A model generated the notes under the pieces. The model was not told the origin of the DNA. It searched no databases and saw only the letters and a list, made by a program, of their open reading frames with translations. A stretch of DNA of 64,000 nucleotides from Actinospineispora acaciae DSM 45401. GTDB lineage: Bacteria; Actinomycetota; Actinomycetes; Mycobacteriales; Pseudonocardiaceae. The stretch lies in assembly GCF_000620785.1 (NCBI RefSeq), contig NZ_JIAI01000003.1, forward strand, positions 248,001 to 312,000. Direction: 5' to 3'. Positions 49,178 through 58,160 of the stretch are shown here, in pieces. The translations under genes were made by a program, and so were the position numbers. Position 1 is the first letter of the stretch. Each line of letters starts with the position of its first letter.

Positions 49178-50110
49178 GTGGACAACACGAACACCCGCGT
49201 GCCGCCGAAGAGATTCAATCCGGAAGCGCCGGCGAACTACCCACAGCTGCGCGAAGTCCTCCAGGACCGGCTGCCGACCCTGGCCCCCGGGCAACAGCGC
49301 ATCGCCCGGCTGCTACTGGACGACCCCGAAGGCACGTCGTTCCGCAGCATCGGCGAAACGGCACGACTGGCCGAGGTGCACTCGTCCTCGGTGGTCCGTT
49401 TCGCCGGCCTCCTCGGGCTCGCCGGCTACCCGGCCCTGGTGCGGCTGTGCCGCGAGCAGCTCGCCATGGAGGCGCACCTGGTCCGCCGGCTCGAGCAGGC
49501 GAAAGAACACACCGAGACGACGAAGCTGCTCGGCGCAATCGCCGAGAACGACACGCGCAACCTCACCCGGACGTTCGCCCGGATCGACAGGGGCGACTGG
49601 GAACGTGCGGTGTCACTGCTCCGCACGGCGCGAGTCGTGCACGTCGTGGGCATGCGCAAGTGCTACTCGGTCGCCCACCTGCTGACCTATCTGCTGCACA
49701 TGGTGCGTCCGGGCGTGCGCCAGATCGGCGGCGCGGGCGGCCTGCTGGTCGACGAGCTGCGCGAGCTGGCCGCCGACGACGTCCTGGTTGCGGTTTCCAT
49801 ACGTCGCTACACCAGGGACACGGTTCGCGCCGTGGAGTTCGCGCGACAGCACGGCGTCGCCACCATCGCGCTGACCGACGATCCCTCCTCTCCGCTGGCC
49901 CGGGCGGCCAGCCTCACGTTCTACCTGGAGACCGGCAGCGTCACGGTGCTGCGTTCGCTGTCGACCTTCACCGCCGTCGTCCAGGCGCTGGCCACCTCGG
50001 TCGCGGTGAGCCTGGGCAAGCGCGGCAGGGACGAGCTGCGGACCGACGAGAGCCTGCTGGAGAGCTTCGCCGTCTACAGCCCGATGGAGGCAATCTTCGC
50101 AGAAGAATAG
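49175..50110 (+). CDS. RpiR/MurR-family regulator (HTH-SIS)
   Basis: 311 residues from GTG 49175 (a second GTG follows at once). N-terminal HTH_6 (TSFRSIGETARLAEVHSSSV, then VRFAGLLGLAGYPALVRL) and C-terminal SIS sugar-phosphate-like domain (VVHVVGMRKCYSVAHLLTYL to DDVLVAVSIRRYTRDTVRA). Members sense sugar phosphates or related metabolites. Three GACGCAA-N6-TTGCGTC sites, before the permease, over this gene and before the enoyl-CoA hydratase, define its probable regulon. Confidence 0.92.
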   Translation: MVDNTNTRVPPKRFNPEAPANYPQLREVLQDRLPTLAPGQQRIARLLLDDPEGTSFRSIGETARLAEVHSSSVVRFAGLLGLAGYPALVRLCREQLAMEAHLVRRLEQAKEHTETTKLLGAIAENDTRNLTRTFARIDRGDWERAVSLLRTARVVHVVGMRKCYSVAHLLTYLLHMVRPGVRQIGGAGGLLVDELRELAADDVLVAVSIRRYTRDTVRAVEFARQHGVATIALTDDPSSPLARAASLTFYLETGSVTVLRSLSTFTAVVQALATSVAVSLGKRGRDELRTDESLLESFAVYSPMEAIFAEE

Positions 50111-50127
50111 TTGCGATTCAACCTTGC

Positions 50128-50147
50128 GACGCAACTTTCTTTGCGTC
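50128..50147. promoter_or_regulatory. RpiR-type operator 3 (hydratase side)
   Basis: GACGCAA-CTTTCT-TTGCGTC, the perfect form of the consensus, ending 11 bp before the hydratase ATG (50159). A further half-site GTTGCG is at 50110-50115. Confidence 0.65.
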
Positions 50148-50158
50148 ACACTTGCCGC

Positions 50159-50932
50159 ATGACACCCGTGCTCGCCGAGCGCTCCGGAGCCACGCTGCGG
50201 CTCACGCTCAACCGCCCCGACCGCCTCAACGCGGTCAGCGAGGCGCTCTACGACGAGCTGCTGGCGCGGTTGCGCGACGCCGACGCGCAACCGGATGTGC
50301 GCGCGGTCGTGCTGGCCGGCTCCGGCCGCGCGTTCTGCGTCGGCGCCGACCAGAAGGCGCACGGCGCCGGCGCCAGGACGCCGGAGCAGCGTGCCCGGTA
50401 CGTGGAGCTGGCCTGGCGGGTGTGCGACCAGATCCAGACCATGTCGACGCCGGTGGTCGCCTCGGTGCACGGCTACGCATTGGGTGCCGGCGCGGAGATC
50501 GCGACCAGCGCCGACTTCATGGTGATCGCCGATGACGCCCAGATCGGCTTTCCCGAGGTCTCGATCGGCACGTTCGTCGGGGGCGGCGTCACCCGCCGAC
50601 TGCCTCGGCTGGTCGGGTTGCGCAGGGCGACCGACCTGCTCATCCTCGGCGAGCGCTGCACCGGCCGGCAGGCGGCGGCCTGGGGCCTCGCCCACTCCTC
50701 GGTTCCCGCCGACGATCTGGGCGCCTCGACGGACGAGTTGGCGAGGAAGCTGGCCTCGAAGGCTCCTATCTCGCTGGCCCGGATGAAGTCGGCCCTGCGT
50801 GGCGAGCAGCCGATGGACGCGGTGTTGCGCAGCGAGGCGCGCGACCTGCTCGAGATCATGGCCACCCAGGACTGGGCCGAGGGTGTGGCCGCGTTCGCCG
50901 AGCGCCGCGATCCGGTGTTCCGGGGGAGATGA
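50159..50932 (+). CDS. Enoyl-CoA hydratase/isomerase family protein
   Basis: 257 residues from the ATG at 50159. Crotonase oxyanion loops GSGRAFCVGADQKAHG (about 57-72) and VHGYALGAGAEIATSADFMV (about 103-122), then FPEVSIGTFVGGGVTRRLPR, where the PEV glutamate is one catalytic acid. A hydratase or isomerase acting on a CoA thioester, probably with the ADP-forming acyl-CoA synthetase six bases downstream. Preceded by the best RpiR-type operator. Confidence 0.9.
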   Translation: MTPVLAERSGATLRLTLNRPDRLNAVSEALYDELLARLRDADAQPDVRAVVLAGSGRAFCVGADQKAHGAGARTPEQRARYVELAWRVCDQIQTMSTPVVASVHGYALGAGAEIATSADFMVIADDAQIGFPEVSIGTFVGGGVTRRLPRLVGLRRATDLLILGERCTGRQAAAWGLAHSSVPADDLGASTDELARKLASKAPISLARMKSALRGEQPMDAVLRSEARDLLEIMATQDWAEGVAAFAERRDPVFRGR

Positions 50933-50938
50933 GCATCG

Positions 50939-53110
50939 ATGACGGCGACTCATCCCGCTCCGGCCCGGTCAGGTACGTCGGCAGACACCGCCGCCGAAGC
51001 CGCCCGCACCGCACTCGACAGGCTGTTCGATCCCCGCTCGGTGGCCGTGATCGGCGCGTCGAGCGACCCGGGGAAGCGCGGCTACCAGGCGGTACGCGCG
51101 TTGCGCCGCTCCGGCTTCCGGTACCCGGTGTATCCGGTCAACCCCCGGGGTGGGGAGCTGCTCGGGCTGCCGGTGCTGTCGAGCGTCGCGCAACTGCCGC
51201 CCGGGGTGGACGTCGCGCTGGTGGCGCTGCCCGGCCGAGCGGTGCCGAGCGTGCTGCGCGAACTGGCGGCGGTCGGGGTGGGCGGCGCGGTGGTGCTGGC
51301 GAACGGCTTCCGCGAGACCGGGCCGGCCGGCGCCGCGCTCGAGGCCGAGCTCGCCGACGCCATCGCCGGCACCGGCATGCGGGTGGTCGGGCCGAACACC
51401 TCCGGGATCCTGAACGCCGCCACCGGCGCGAACCTGGTCGGCGTGCCGCAGGCGCCGGCCGGACCGGTCAGCGTCCTGACCCAGAGCGGGAACATGTTGC
51501 TGTCCCTGCTCGCCGACGACCGCGCGATCGGCGGCCCGGGCTTCCACACGTACGTCGGGCTGGGTAACCAGGTGGACATCGGCTACCACGAGTGCCTCAC
51601 CCACCTCGCCGGGTCGCGCGGCACCGGGTCGATAGCCGTGCACGCCGAAGGGCTCTCCGACGGGAGGGCGTTCCTTGTCGCGGCGGCCGAGGCCACCCGG
51701 ACGTGCCCGGTGGTGCTGTTGCGCGGCGGTCGGTCCGAGGCCGGTCGCCGCTCGGCGTTGTCCCATACCGGGTCCATCGCGGGATCGGACGCGGTGGCCG
51801 GCGCGGTGCTCTCCCAGGCCGGGGTCGAGCTGGTCGAACGATCCGACGAGCTCGCCATGCTCGCCGGGGTCCTGGCCACCACCGCCCCGGTGCCCGCGGG
51901 GACGGGCGTGGCCGTGCTCTCCGACGGTGGCGGGCAGGCCACCCTCGCCGCGGACGCCCTTGCCAGGTCCGGCGTCGAGCTGGCCACCCTGGGCGAGCAC
52001 ACCCGCACCGCGCTGCGAGCCGTGCTCGGCCCGCCGGCCTCGGTGGCCAACCCGGTCGACGTCGCCGGCGCGACCGACTCCGACCCGGCGCTGTTCACCA
52101 CCGCCGCCGAGCTGCTGTTCCGGGACCCCTCGGTCGGCGCGGTGCTGCTCGTCGGCCTGTTCGGCGGCTACCACCTGCGGTTCGATGCCGCGCTGAAGGA
52201 CATCGAGGATGCCACCGCGGGCGACCTGGGGGCGCTGGCCGCCCGGCACCGCCTGCCGCTGCTGGTACAGAGCTGCTACACGGCGGAGCGGCCGGCCAGC
52301 CACGACGTCCTCAGAGCCGCCGGCGTTCCCGTACTTTCCTCGATCGACCACGCCGTGCGCGCGGTCGCCGCCCTGCACCGCCGTGGCCAACGGCTGGCCA
52401 CCGCCGGCCGGCGTTCCTCGTTGCGGCTGCCGATCGCTCGCGTCGGCGGTACCGCACACGTGCTGGACGAGCCGACCGCCCGCCTGCTGGTCGAAGCGGC
52501 CGGCCTGGGGACCGGGCGCTGGTCGCTGGCCCGCTCGCCGCGGCAGGCGGTCGCCGCGGTGCGCGCGGCCGGTGTGCCGTGCGCGCTGAAGGTCGTCTCG
52601 CCGCGGGTGGTGCACAAGTCCGAGGTCGGCGGCGTCCGGCTCGGGGTGACCGCCGCCACGGCGGCCGACGACTGGGCCGCGATCCGCGACTCGGTCAGGT
52701 CCGCGATGCCTGGCGCGGAGATCACCGGCATGATCGTCACCCCGATGGCGCCGACCGGGGTGGAGCTTCTGGTCGGCGCGACCGTCGACCCGACGTTCGG
52801 GCCGGTGATCGCGTTCGGCACCGGCGGTGTGCTCGTCGACGCCCTCGCCGATGTCGCGTTCCGGGCCGCGCCGTTCACCCGGCTCGAAGCAACGGAAATG
52901 ATCGAGGAGACGGTCGCCGCCAGGATGCTGGACGGCTACCGTCATCTCCCCGCCGTCGACCGCGATGCGTTGGCCGAGTTCCTGGTCCGCGTGGGCGAGT
53001 TCGTCGCCAACACCGCCCACCTCACCGAGCTGGACCTCAACCCCGTGCTAGCGAACGGCTCGACGATCCTCCCGCTCGACGTGCGTGCGGTGGTCAATCG
53101 TGACGGCTAA
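50939..53110 (+). CDS. Acyl-CoA synthetase (NDP-forming), fused alpha-beta
   Basis: 723 residues. CoA-binding Rossmann domain (about 30-125: PRSVAVIGASSDPGKRGYQA), ligase CoA domain (about 160-470) with the phospho-His in ALSHTGSIAGSDA, and C-terminal ATP-grasp_5 (about 500-720: CALKVVSPRVVHKSEVGGVR). This is the acetate-CoA ligase (ADP-forming) superfamily, which makes acyl-CoA from acid, CoA and ATP. Co-directional with the hydratase; together they could activate and hydrate an acid derived from the transported compound. Confidence 0.92.
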   Translation: MTATHPAPARSGTSADTAAEAARTALDRLFDPRSVAVIGASSDPGKRGYQAVRALRRSGFRYPVYPVNPRGGELLGLPVLSSVAQLPPGVDVALVALPGRAVPSVLRELAAVGVGGAVVLANGFRETGPAGAALEAELADAIAGTGMRVVGPNTSGILNAATGANLVGVPQAPAGPVSVLTQSGNMLLSLLADDRAIGGPGFHTYVGLGNQVDIGYHECLTHLAGSRGTGSIAVHAEGLSDGRAFLVAAAEATRTCPVVLLRGGRSEAGRRSALSHTGSIAGSDAVAGAVLSQAGVELVERSDELAMLAGVLATTAPVPAGTGVAVLSDGGGQATLAADALARSGVELATLGEHTRTALRAVLGPPASVANPVDVAGATDSDPALFTTAAELLFRDPSVGAVLLVGLFGGYHLRFDAALKDIEDATAGDLGALAARHRLPLLVQSCYTAERPASHDVLRAAGVPVLSSIDHAVRAVAALHRRGQRLATAGRRSSLRLPIARVGGTAHVLDEPTARLLVEAAGLGTGRWSLARSPRQAVAAVRAAGVPCALKVVSPRVVHKSEVGGVRLGVTAATAADDWAAIRDSVRSAMPGAEITGMIVTPMAPTGVELLVGATVDPTFGPVIAFGTGGVLVDALADVAFRAAPFTRLEATEMIEETVAARMLDGYRHLPAVDRDALAEFLVRVGEFVANTAHLTELDLNPVLANGSTILPLDVRAVVNRDG

Positions 53111-53124
53111 CGGCGTCCACGCGC

Positions 53125-53140
53125 GGCGATCACGATCGCC
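53125..53140. terminator. Hairpin between convergent genes
   Basis: GGCGATC-AC-GATCGCC, perfect seven-base arms with a two-base centre, in the 36-bp gap between the synthetase stop and the SIS gene stop; possibly bidirectional. Confidence 0.4.
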
Positions 53141-53146
53141 CCCCGG

Positions 53147-54106
53147 TCACAGGGAGACCGACGTCCACGGCTCGCGCCCCGGGACGTCCCGCCCGAACGA
53201 GTCCGGATTGGTGCCGAGCGACTCCGCGCTCTCCAACGCGATGCGCTGCACGGCCGCCGTCAACGGGAAGATCGACAACGGTTCGCTCAACCGATGATCG
53301 GTGATCGTGGTGACCGGCACACCCGAGCGCTCGGCCGCACCGGCGATCTCCCCGATCCGCGACGACAACGGCCCGCCACCGTCCAGGCAGACCAGGTGGT
53401 CGTTCGCGCGCAACGCCACCGACGGCCCGTGCAGGAACTGCTCTAGCGAGAGCCCCTCGCTGGCCACGTAGGCCGCCTCACGGATCTTCAGCGCCCCCTC
53501 GGCGGCGGTCCACTGGTTGATCCCCGCGCCGGTGAACTCGATCAGGCGAGCGGGCGGTGCCACGCCCACGGGGGTCTGGACGACCGTCTCCACCGCCTTC
53601 GGGATCTCGGTGAGCGGCCCGAGCTCGGCGCCGAGAGCCTCGGCGAGCTGCGCCATCCGCAACAGTGCGGCCAGGTGGCTCGCGGTGTAGGCGGCCGAAC
53701 GCTCTCGCGCGACCGTGTGGAGGTCCGCGTCGGCCACCTCGACGCCGCCGATCCGCACGACCTCGATGCCGCGTTCGGCCGCGAGCGCGCGGGCCTCACC
53801 GGTGAACCGCTTGGTCCCGGTGTGGGACAGCGCGATCACGACCTCGGCGTCGTCGAGCAGCCCTCGGTCGAGCGCGGCGTCGGCGGACTGGGCGGCGGTG
53901 GCGCGCGTGCCGGCGTGGCGCAGCAACCAGGCGCCCTGCTCGGCGGCGTGCCAACTCGTACCCGTGCCGATCACCAGCACCCGCCGGCCGGAGAGGCGCT
54001 CGGCGAGCCGCCCGACCGGGCCAGGCTCGGCGATCAGGCTCGCAAGCGCCTCGGCCTGGCCCTGCATGGTGGCCCACATCACGCTCTCGCCGGGTTGGGT
54101 CGGCAT
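53147..54106 (-). CDS. SIS-domain sugar isomerase/deglycase-like protein
   Basis: 319 residues. Two SIS domains (about 30-160 with VLVIGTGTSWHAAEQGAWLL and VVIALSHTGTKRFTGE; about 190-300 with FTGAGINQWTAAEGALKIRE and FLHGPSVALRANDHLVCLDG). The layout is that of the GlmS isomerase half and its relatives AgaS and FrlB. It may cleave or isomerise an amino-sugar or fructosamine phosphate. Next to an RpiR gene and an amino acid permease, an Amadori-like or amino-sugar substrate is possible. GAGGAGGA precedes its ATG. Confidence 0.88.
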   Translation of the reverse strand: MPTQPGESVMWATMQGQAEALASLIAEPGPVGRLAERLSGRRVLVIGTGTSWHAAEQGAWLLRHAGTRATAAQSADAALDRGLLDDAEVVIALSHTGTKRFTGEARALAAERGIEVVRIGGVEVADADLHTVARERSAAYTASHLAALLRMAQLAEALGAELGPLTEIPKAVETVVQTPVGVAPPARLIEFTGAGINQWTAAEGALKIREAAYVASEGLSLEQFLHGPSVALRANDHLVCLDGGGPLSSRIGEIAGAAERSGVPVTTITDHRLSEPLSIFPLTAAVQRIALESAESLGTNPDSFGRDVPGREPWTSVSL

Positions 54107-54176
54107 CGGCTCCTCCTCATGTGGTCGACGGCCGCGCTGGACTCAAACCTAGGATCGACCGTCGGCAAGGTCCAGC

Positions 54177-54884
54177 TCACCGCGGATGGCTCACGCCGGG
54201 CTGGTCCCCGGGGCTCAGCGCCCCGCGCCCCGGCGTCCCGGCCACCGCCACGTGCCTCCGACAGCCCGCGAGGACGGCCACGCTCACCGCGAGCAACCAG
54301 ATCATGCCGAGCGCACCCACGGTGGCCGTCGTACCCCATCCGTTGGCGGCATAGAAGTTCGCGGGGACGTTGCCGAAGAACAGCGACGGCACGAACGCCA
54401 GGTTGACCAGCGCCAACAGGTACGCCGACCGGCCGGCCCACCGGGGCAACGCGCCGGTGCGCACCGCGGCATGTCCGAAGGCGAGCAGGAAGAGCCCCTC
54501 GAGCAGGCGGGAGATCGAGCCGTACAGGATGTAGGTGCCGGGCACAGCGATGGTCGGGTCGATCGGCGTTGGCGAGGCGATCACCGCTCCCGTCTCCAGG
54601 CCGGTGGACACGAACACGACGGTGACCCACATCAGGCCGGCGGCGCTGGCGAGCGCCCCGACCCACTCGTACCCCGCCCGCGCCGCCACGACGAGGTGCC
54701 GGAAGCCGGTCATGGACACGACCAGGCAGGTGAGCCCGACGATGCCGAACAACGTTCGGGCCAGCACGTTGGACTGAGGCGGCGCATCGGCGTACACGAA
54801 GTACAGCGGCAGCTCGATCAGCGTCAGGACCGAGGCGGCCAGTCCCGCCAGGCCGGTAAGACGTCGCACGCTCAGGTCGTCCAT
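54177..54884 (-). CDS. DUF4386-like membrane protein
   Basis: 235 residues with about six hydrophobic helices: LTGLAGLAASVLTLIELPLY at the N-terminus, GIVGLTCLVVSMTGFRHLVV, YILYGSISRLLEGLFLLAFG and a C-terminal helix near 200. The spacing resembles DUF4386 proteins, which have no known function. It is divergent from the LysR gene across 233 bp that include an unusually AT-rich tract at 54934-54974. Confidence 0.75.
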   Translation of the reverse strand: MDDLSVRRLTGLAGLAASVLTLIELPLYFVYADAPPQSNVLARTLFGIVGLTCLVVSMTGFRHLVVAARAGYEWVGALASAAGLMWVTVVFVSTGLETGAVIASPTPIDPTIAVPGTYILYGSISRLLEGLFLLAFGHAAVRTGALPRWAGRSAYLLALVNLAFVPSLFFGNVPANFYAANGWGTTATVGALGMIWLLAVSVAVLAGCRRHVAVAGTPGRGALSPGDQPGVSHPR

Positions 54885-54933
54885 CGGTCGCCCCCTGCCT
54901 TCCGTTCCGAGCGTCGGCCCGCGATCACGAGCA

Positions 54934-54974
54934 TTAACGTATCAGTGAAACTATATCTAGCACACTAATAAACC
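54934..54974. promoter_or_regulatory. AT-rich tract in the DUF4386/LysR divergent gap
   Basis: A 41-base tract (TTAACGTATCAGTG, AAACTATATCTAG, CACTAATAAAC) that is strikingly AT-rich for this genome, the likely promoter/operator zone for one or both divergent genes. No strict palindrome is seen. Confidence 0.4.
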
Positions 54975-55117
54975 GACAGGATTGGGGCGCCAAACGGCGG
55001 ACGGCCCGACAACCCGACGCCACGATCGACGGGCACGGCCTGGCGATCCTCGGCAACGCGGGCGACTATGGCCGTCGGACGGCCGACCGGTGTGGCGTGC
55101 GGTGGAGGGAGCGGGCG

Positions 55118-55993
55118 TTGGAGCTGCGACAACTGCTCTACTTCGTCACGGTCGCGGACGAGCTGCACTTCGGCAGGGCCGCCGAGCGGCTGCACATCGT
55201 CCAGCCGGCGGTGAGCCAGCAGATCCGCCGGTTGGAGCGGGAGCTGGGCGTCGAGCTGTTCGACAGGTCGCCGAGGCGCGTGCGGCTGACCGCCGCCGGC
55301 GAACGGTTCCTGCCGGAGGCGCGAGCGACCCTGGCCGCCGCCGAGCGCGCGCGGGCGGTGGCCGCCGAGCACGGCGAGCCGGGCGCGCTGCGGCTGGGTA
55401 CCAGTGAAGGGCTCGGCGACCACCTGGACCGGGTGCTCGGCCGGCTCGCCGCGCTCGCCCCCGAGCTCACCGTGCGGCTCGGTTACACCCGCACCCAGGC
55501 CAGGCTGGACCAGGTCAGGGACGGCCAGCTGGATGCGGCGTTCGTGCGGGGCATCGAGCACAGCCCCGGGTTGCGGCTGGAACCGATCTGGGAGGACCGG
55601 CTGCTGGTCGCGTTGCCCGCGGACCACGGCCTCGCCGGCGGCGCACACGTCGACCTGGCCGACCTCGCCGGGCTGCCGCTGCGGCTGGTCGAGCGCCGCC
55701 TCAACCCCCCGCTGGTCGACCGCGTGCTCACCGCCTGCCAGGACAGGGGCTTCAGCCCGACCATGGCGCCACCGGCGGACCGCCTGCAGAACACGCTCGC
55801 GCTCGTCGGCGTCGGGACACCGTCCTGGACTCTGGCCTACGAGGCGCAGGCCAGGGTGCTGCGCGGCCCGAGGGTGGCCTTCCGCCCGAGCCGGCCGCCC
55901 ATCTCGATCACCAGCTACCTCGCCGTGCCCGAGGAGGGCCACCCGCGCTGGCTCGACCCGCTGCTCCGGGCCTGCCGCGATCACGATTCGTGA
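55118..55993 (+). CDS. LysR-family regulator
   Basis: 291 residues if started at TTG 55118, which gives the standard LysR opening LELRQLLYFVTVADELHFGR and has GGAGGGAG seven bases upstream; a GTG at 55097 would add seven residues. HTH AAERLHIVQPAVSQQIRRLE, then a full effector domain. It precedes a small tautomerase by 92 bp in the same direction, which suggests that gene or the divergent DUF4386 gene as target. Confidence 0.88.
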   Translation: MELRQLLYFVTVADELHFGRAAERLHIVQPAVSQQIRRLERELGVELFDRSPRRVRLTAAGERFLPEARATLAAAERARAVAAEHGEPGALRLGTSEGLGDHLDRVLGRLAALAPELTVRLGYTRTQARLDQVRDGQLDAAFVRGIEHSPGLRLEPIWEDRLLVALPADHGLAGGAHVDLADLAGLPLRLVERRLNPPLVDRVLTACQDRGFSPTMAPPADRLQNTLALVGVGTPSWTLAYEAQARVLRGPRVAFRPSRPPISITSYLAVPEEGHPRWLDPLLRACRDHDS

Positions 55994-56085
55994 TTGCTGC
56001 GCGTGCGAACCGCGTCTTGGTCAAGCGTCGGATCCGCGATGGACTGGAACACGTCGACGACACCACAACCATCGGGAGGAAACAG

Positions 56086-56268
56086 ATGCCGATCGTCACC
56101 GTGCAGCAGGGTCCGCGCAGCGTCGAGCTCAAGCGTGACCTGGTCAAGAAGATCACCGACTCGTTCGTCGAGGCGTACCAGATCCCCGCGGAGACCGTCC
56201 AGGTCTGGATCCACGAGGTGCCGACGGACAGCTGGGCGAACGCCGGGAGGCTCGTCGTGGACAGGTAG
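56086..56268 (+). CDS. 4-Oxalocrotonate-tautomerase-like protein
   Basis: 60 residues from the ATG at 56086 (GGGAGGA upstream). Catalytic Pro is residue 2 (Pro1 after Met removal): PIVTVQQGPRSVELKRDLVK, and the beta-alpha-beta fold with VQVWIHEVPTDSWANAG fits the family. Keto-enol tautomerisation of a 2-hydroxymuconate-like or other enol; the substrate is unknown. Its stop is followed by a GC hairpin. Confidence 0.88.
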   Translation: MPIVTVQQGPRSVELKRDLVKKITDSFVEAYQIPAETVQVWIHEVPTDSWANAGRLVVDR

Positions 56269-56297
56269 GGCAGGCCGGCGGCCGCGTCGGACGCCCA

Positions 56298-56335
56298 TGA
56301 GTGACGCCGGCCGCCACGGCGACCGGCGCCACTCA
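56298..56335. terminator. Hairpin between tautomerase and acyltransferase
   Basis: TGAGTG-A-CGCCGG pairs with CCGGCG-C-CACTCA (one mismatch) across a 12-base loop, 30 bases after the tautomerase stop and before the convergent acyltransferase stop. Confidence 0.55.
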
Positions 56336-56356
56336 CCTCACGGCGCCCTCCGCGCC

Positions 56357-57613
56357 TCACCTCCCACGCAGCGCCAGGGCGCCGGCCGCCACCGACGCCA
56401 GTGCCAGCGCCGGCATCGCGGCGGTGTCCAACCCGACCTCGGACACCGCGAACAGCCCCAGCGCGGAGGCGAGCACGCCGGCCACCGCCACGGCGGTCCC
56501 GGCCGCACCGGGCCGGCGAGGCCGCTCGAACCGCCGGCAGGCCAGCACCAGCGCCGCGCACACCAACGCGCACGCCGCCAGCCAGCACGGCAGCACCAGC
56601 AGCCACACCGGCGTGTCGGCGGCCGGCAGCCGCACGCCGGCCAGCAGCAGCGCGCCCTGAACCAGATAGCAGGCGGTGAGATGCCAGCAGAAGATGGTCA
56701 TGATCATCGAGTTGCCCGTGGCCACCCCGAGCCAGACCCGGGGGCGGTCGGCCAGCGCGGTCCCGGCCTGGCGCAGCAGCAGCGCCACCCCGACCAGGAA
56801 GACGCTCTGCGCGAGCAGCGCCAGGGTGGGCGGCGCGGAGTTCGACACCTCGTTGCCGGGCAGCCCGACCATCGGCACCGGGTACGCCGAGGTGCCGAAC
56901 ACCAGCAGCACGGCACCGGCCAGCCCGCCCACCGCGAGCAGCGCCGCCAGCCGCCGGCCGCCGCGCGCCAACGTCCCGTCCGCGTACCCGTAGCCCAACT
57001 GGTGCACGGCCAGCCAGACGAACAGCAGGTTCGCGTACCCGGCCGGCGGCAGCACGCTCGCGACCAGGTCGACCACGGCCGTCGCGGCCGTCAGCGCACC
57101 GAGCACCGGCCACAGCCCGAACCGGTGGTGCAGCCGCATCATGGCCGGCGCGGCCAGCACGATGACCAGGTACACGCCGAGGAACCACAGTGGCACCGTG
57201 ATCCGGTGCAGGCCCTCGGCGAACACCCCGGTGTCCAGCCCGGCGAGGTGCATGAGCGCGGCCAGTGCCGCCCAGACCGCCAGCATGGCCACCGCCGGCG
57301 GGAGCAGCCGTGCGGTGCGGCCGAGCACGAACGTGCCGGTCGGCGGCCGGTGTCGCAGCGCGCGGGCGTGCCCGAAACCGCCCACGAAGAAGAACAGCGC
57401 CATGACCTGCCACACCCAGGTGGACAGCATGCCCGGCATCGAGGTGCCGACGGTGCCCGCGCCGTGCAGCGTCAGCAGCGCGACGACCCAGTGCCCGACC
57501 GCGACCATGCCGATCGCGAACAGCCGGAGCAGGTCGGCGTAGCGGTCCCGGTCGGCCGGGGTGGCGGCCGCGAGTTCGGCGGCGCCGTGCGGAAGTGTGG
57601 TGGTGTTCGCCAT
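56357..57613 (-). CDS. Acyltransferase-3 family membrane protein
   Basis: 418 residues from the ATG at 57613 (nine codons inside a longer frame). YADLLRLFAIGMVAVGHWVV with the conserved His (helix 1) and FFFVGGFGHARALRHR, then about ten helices, as in OafB/acyltransferase-3 proteins that transfer acyl groups to surface glycans or metabolites. The donor and acceptor are unknown. It is upstream of no obvious biosynthetic partner. Confidence 0.82.
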   Translation of the reverse strand: MANTTTLPHGAAELAAATPADRDRYADLLRLFAIGMVAVGHWVVALLTLHGAGTVGTSMPGMLSTWVWQVMALFFFVGGFGHARALRHRPPTGTFVLGRTARLLPPAVAMLAVWAALAALMHLAGLDTGVFAEGLHRITVPLWFLGVYLVIVLAAPAMMRLHHRFGLWPVLGALTAATAVVDLVASVLPPAGYANLLFVWLAVHQLGYGYADGTLARGGRRLAALLAVGGLAGAVLLVFGTSAYPVPMVGLPGNEVSNSAPPTLALLAQSVFLVGVALLLRQAGTALADRPRVWLGVATGNSMIMTIFCWHLTACYLVQGALLLAGVRLPAADTPVWLLVLPCWLAACALVCAALVLACRRFERPRRPGAAGTAVAVAGVLASALGLFAVSEVGLDTAAMPALALASVAAGALALRGR

Positions 57614-57670
57614 GCCGACAAGGCTCCCGGCGGCGGGCACCCGTCACATCCGTACGACTACGCAAACGCC

Positions 57671-58057
57671 TCAGCCCGCGGGCGGCACCGACTCGTCGAC
57701 CTGCCTGATCACCACCCGGCCGAACCGGGCGTCCGGGAACCTGGCGGCGATCTCGGTCACTCGCTCGATGTTCGCGCAGTCCAGCACGAAGTAGCCGGCC
57801 AGGTGCTCCTTGATCTCCGCGAACGGCCCGTCGGTGGTCAGCCGCTCGCCGTCGCGCACCCGGACCGTCCGCTCCTCGGCGGGGTCGGTCAGCGGCACCC
57901 CGGTCACCAGCTCGCCGGACTCGGAAAGCTCGGTCAGCAGGGCCTCGAACTCCTTGGACATCTGCTCGCGGTCGGCGTCGGTGACACCGTCCTGGTACAG
58001 GAACGAGGGGTGCGCCCAGTTCCTGGGGCTGGTGTAGATCAACATCAGGTACTTCAT
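57671..58057 (-). CDS. YCII/DGPF-domain protein
   Basis: 128 residues. MKYLMLIYTSPRNWAHPSFL start and the DGPFAEIKEHLAGYFVLDC block are typical of the YCII-related (DGPF) family, a ferredoxin-like fold often found with ECF sigma factors. No sigma gene is adjacent here. Function unknown. Confidence 0.88.
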   Translation of the reverse strand: MKYLMLIYTSPRNWAHPSFLYQDGVTDADREQMSKEFEALLTELSESGELVTGVPLTDPAEERTVRVRDGERLTTDGPFAEIKEHLAGYFVLDCANIERVTEIAARFPDARFGRVVIRQVDESVPPAG

Positions 58058-58160
58058 GCCGTGCCCTCCGGGTCGTCTCGCCGCCCCACGAAACCTGGGG
58101 CGTCACACCCCATGGTCGGAGCCCGCCCCCGCCGCCGGACATCGGTCCGGGCGGGCGCGA

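Noticed and set aside
54885..55096. Small gene in the DUF4386/LysR gap
   Set aside because: Short frames there lack ribosome sites and overlap the AT-rich promoter tract.
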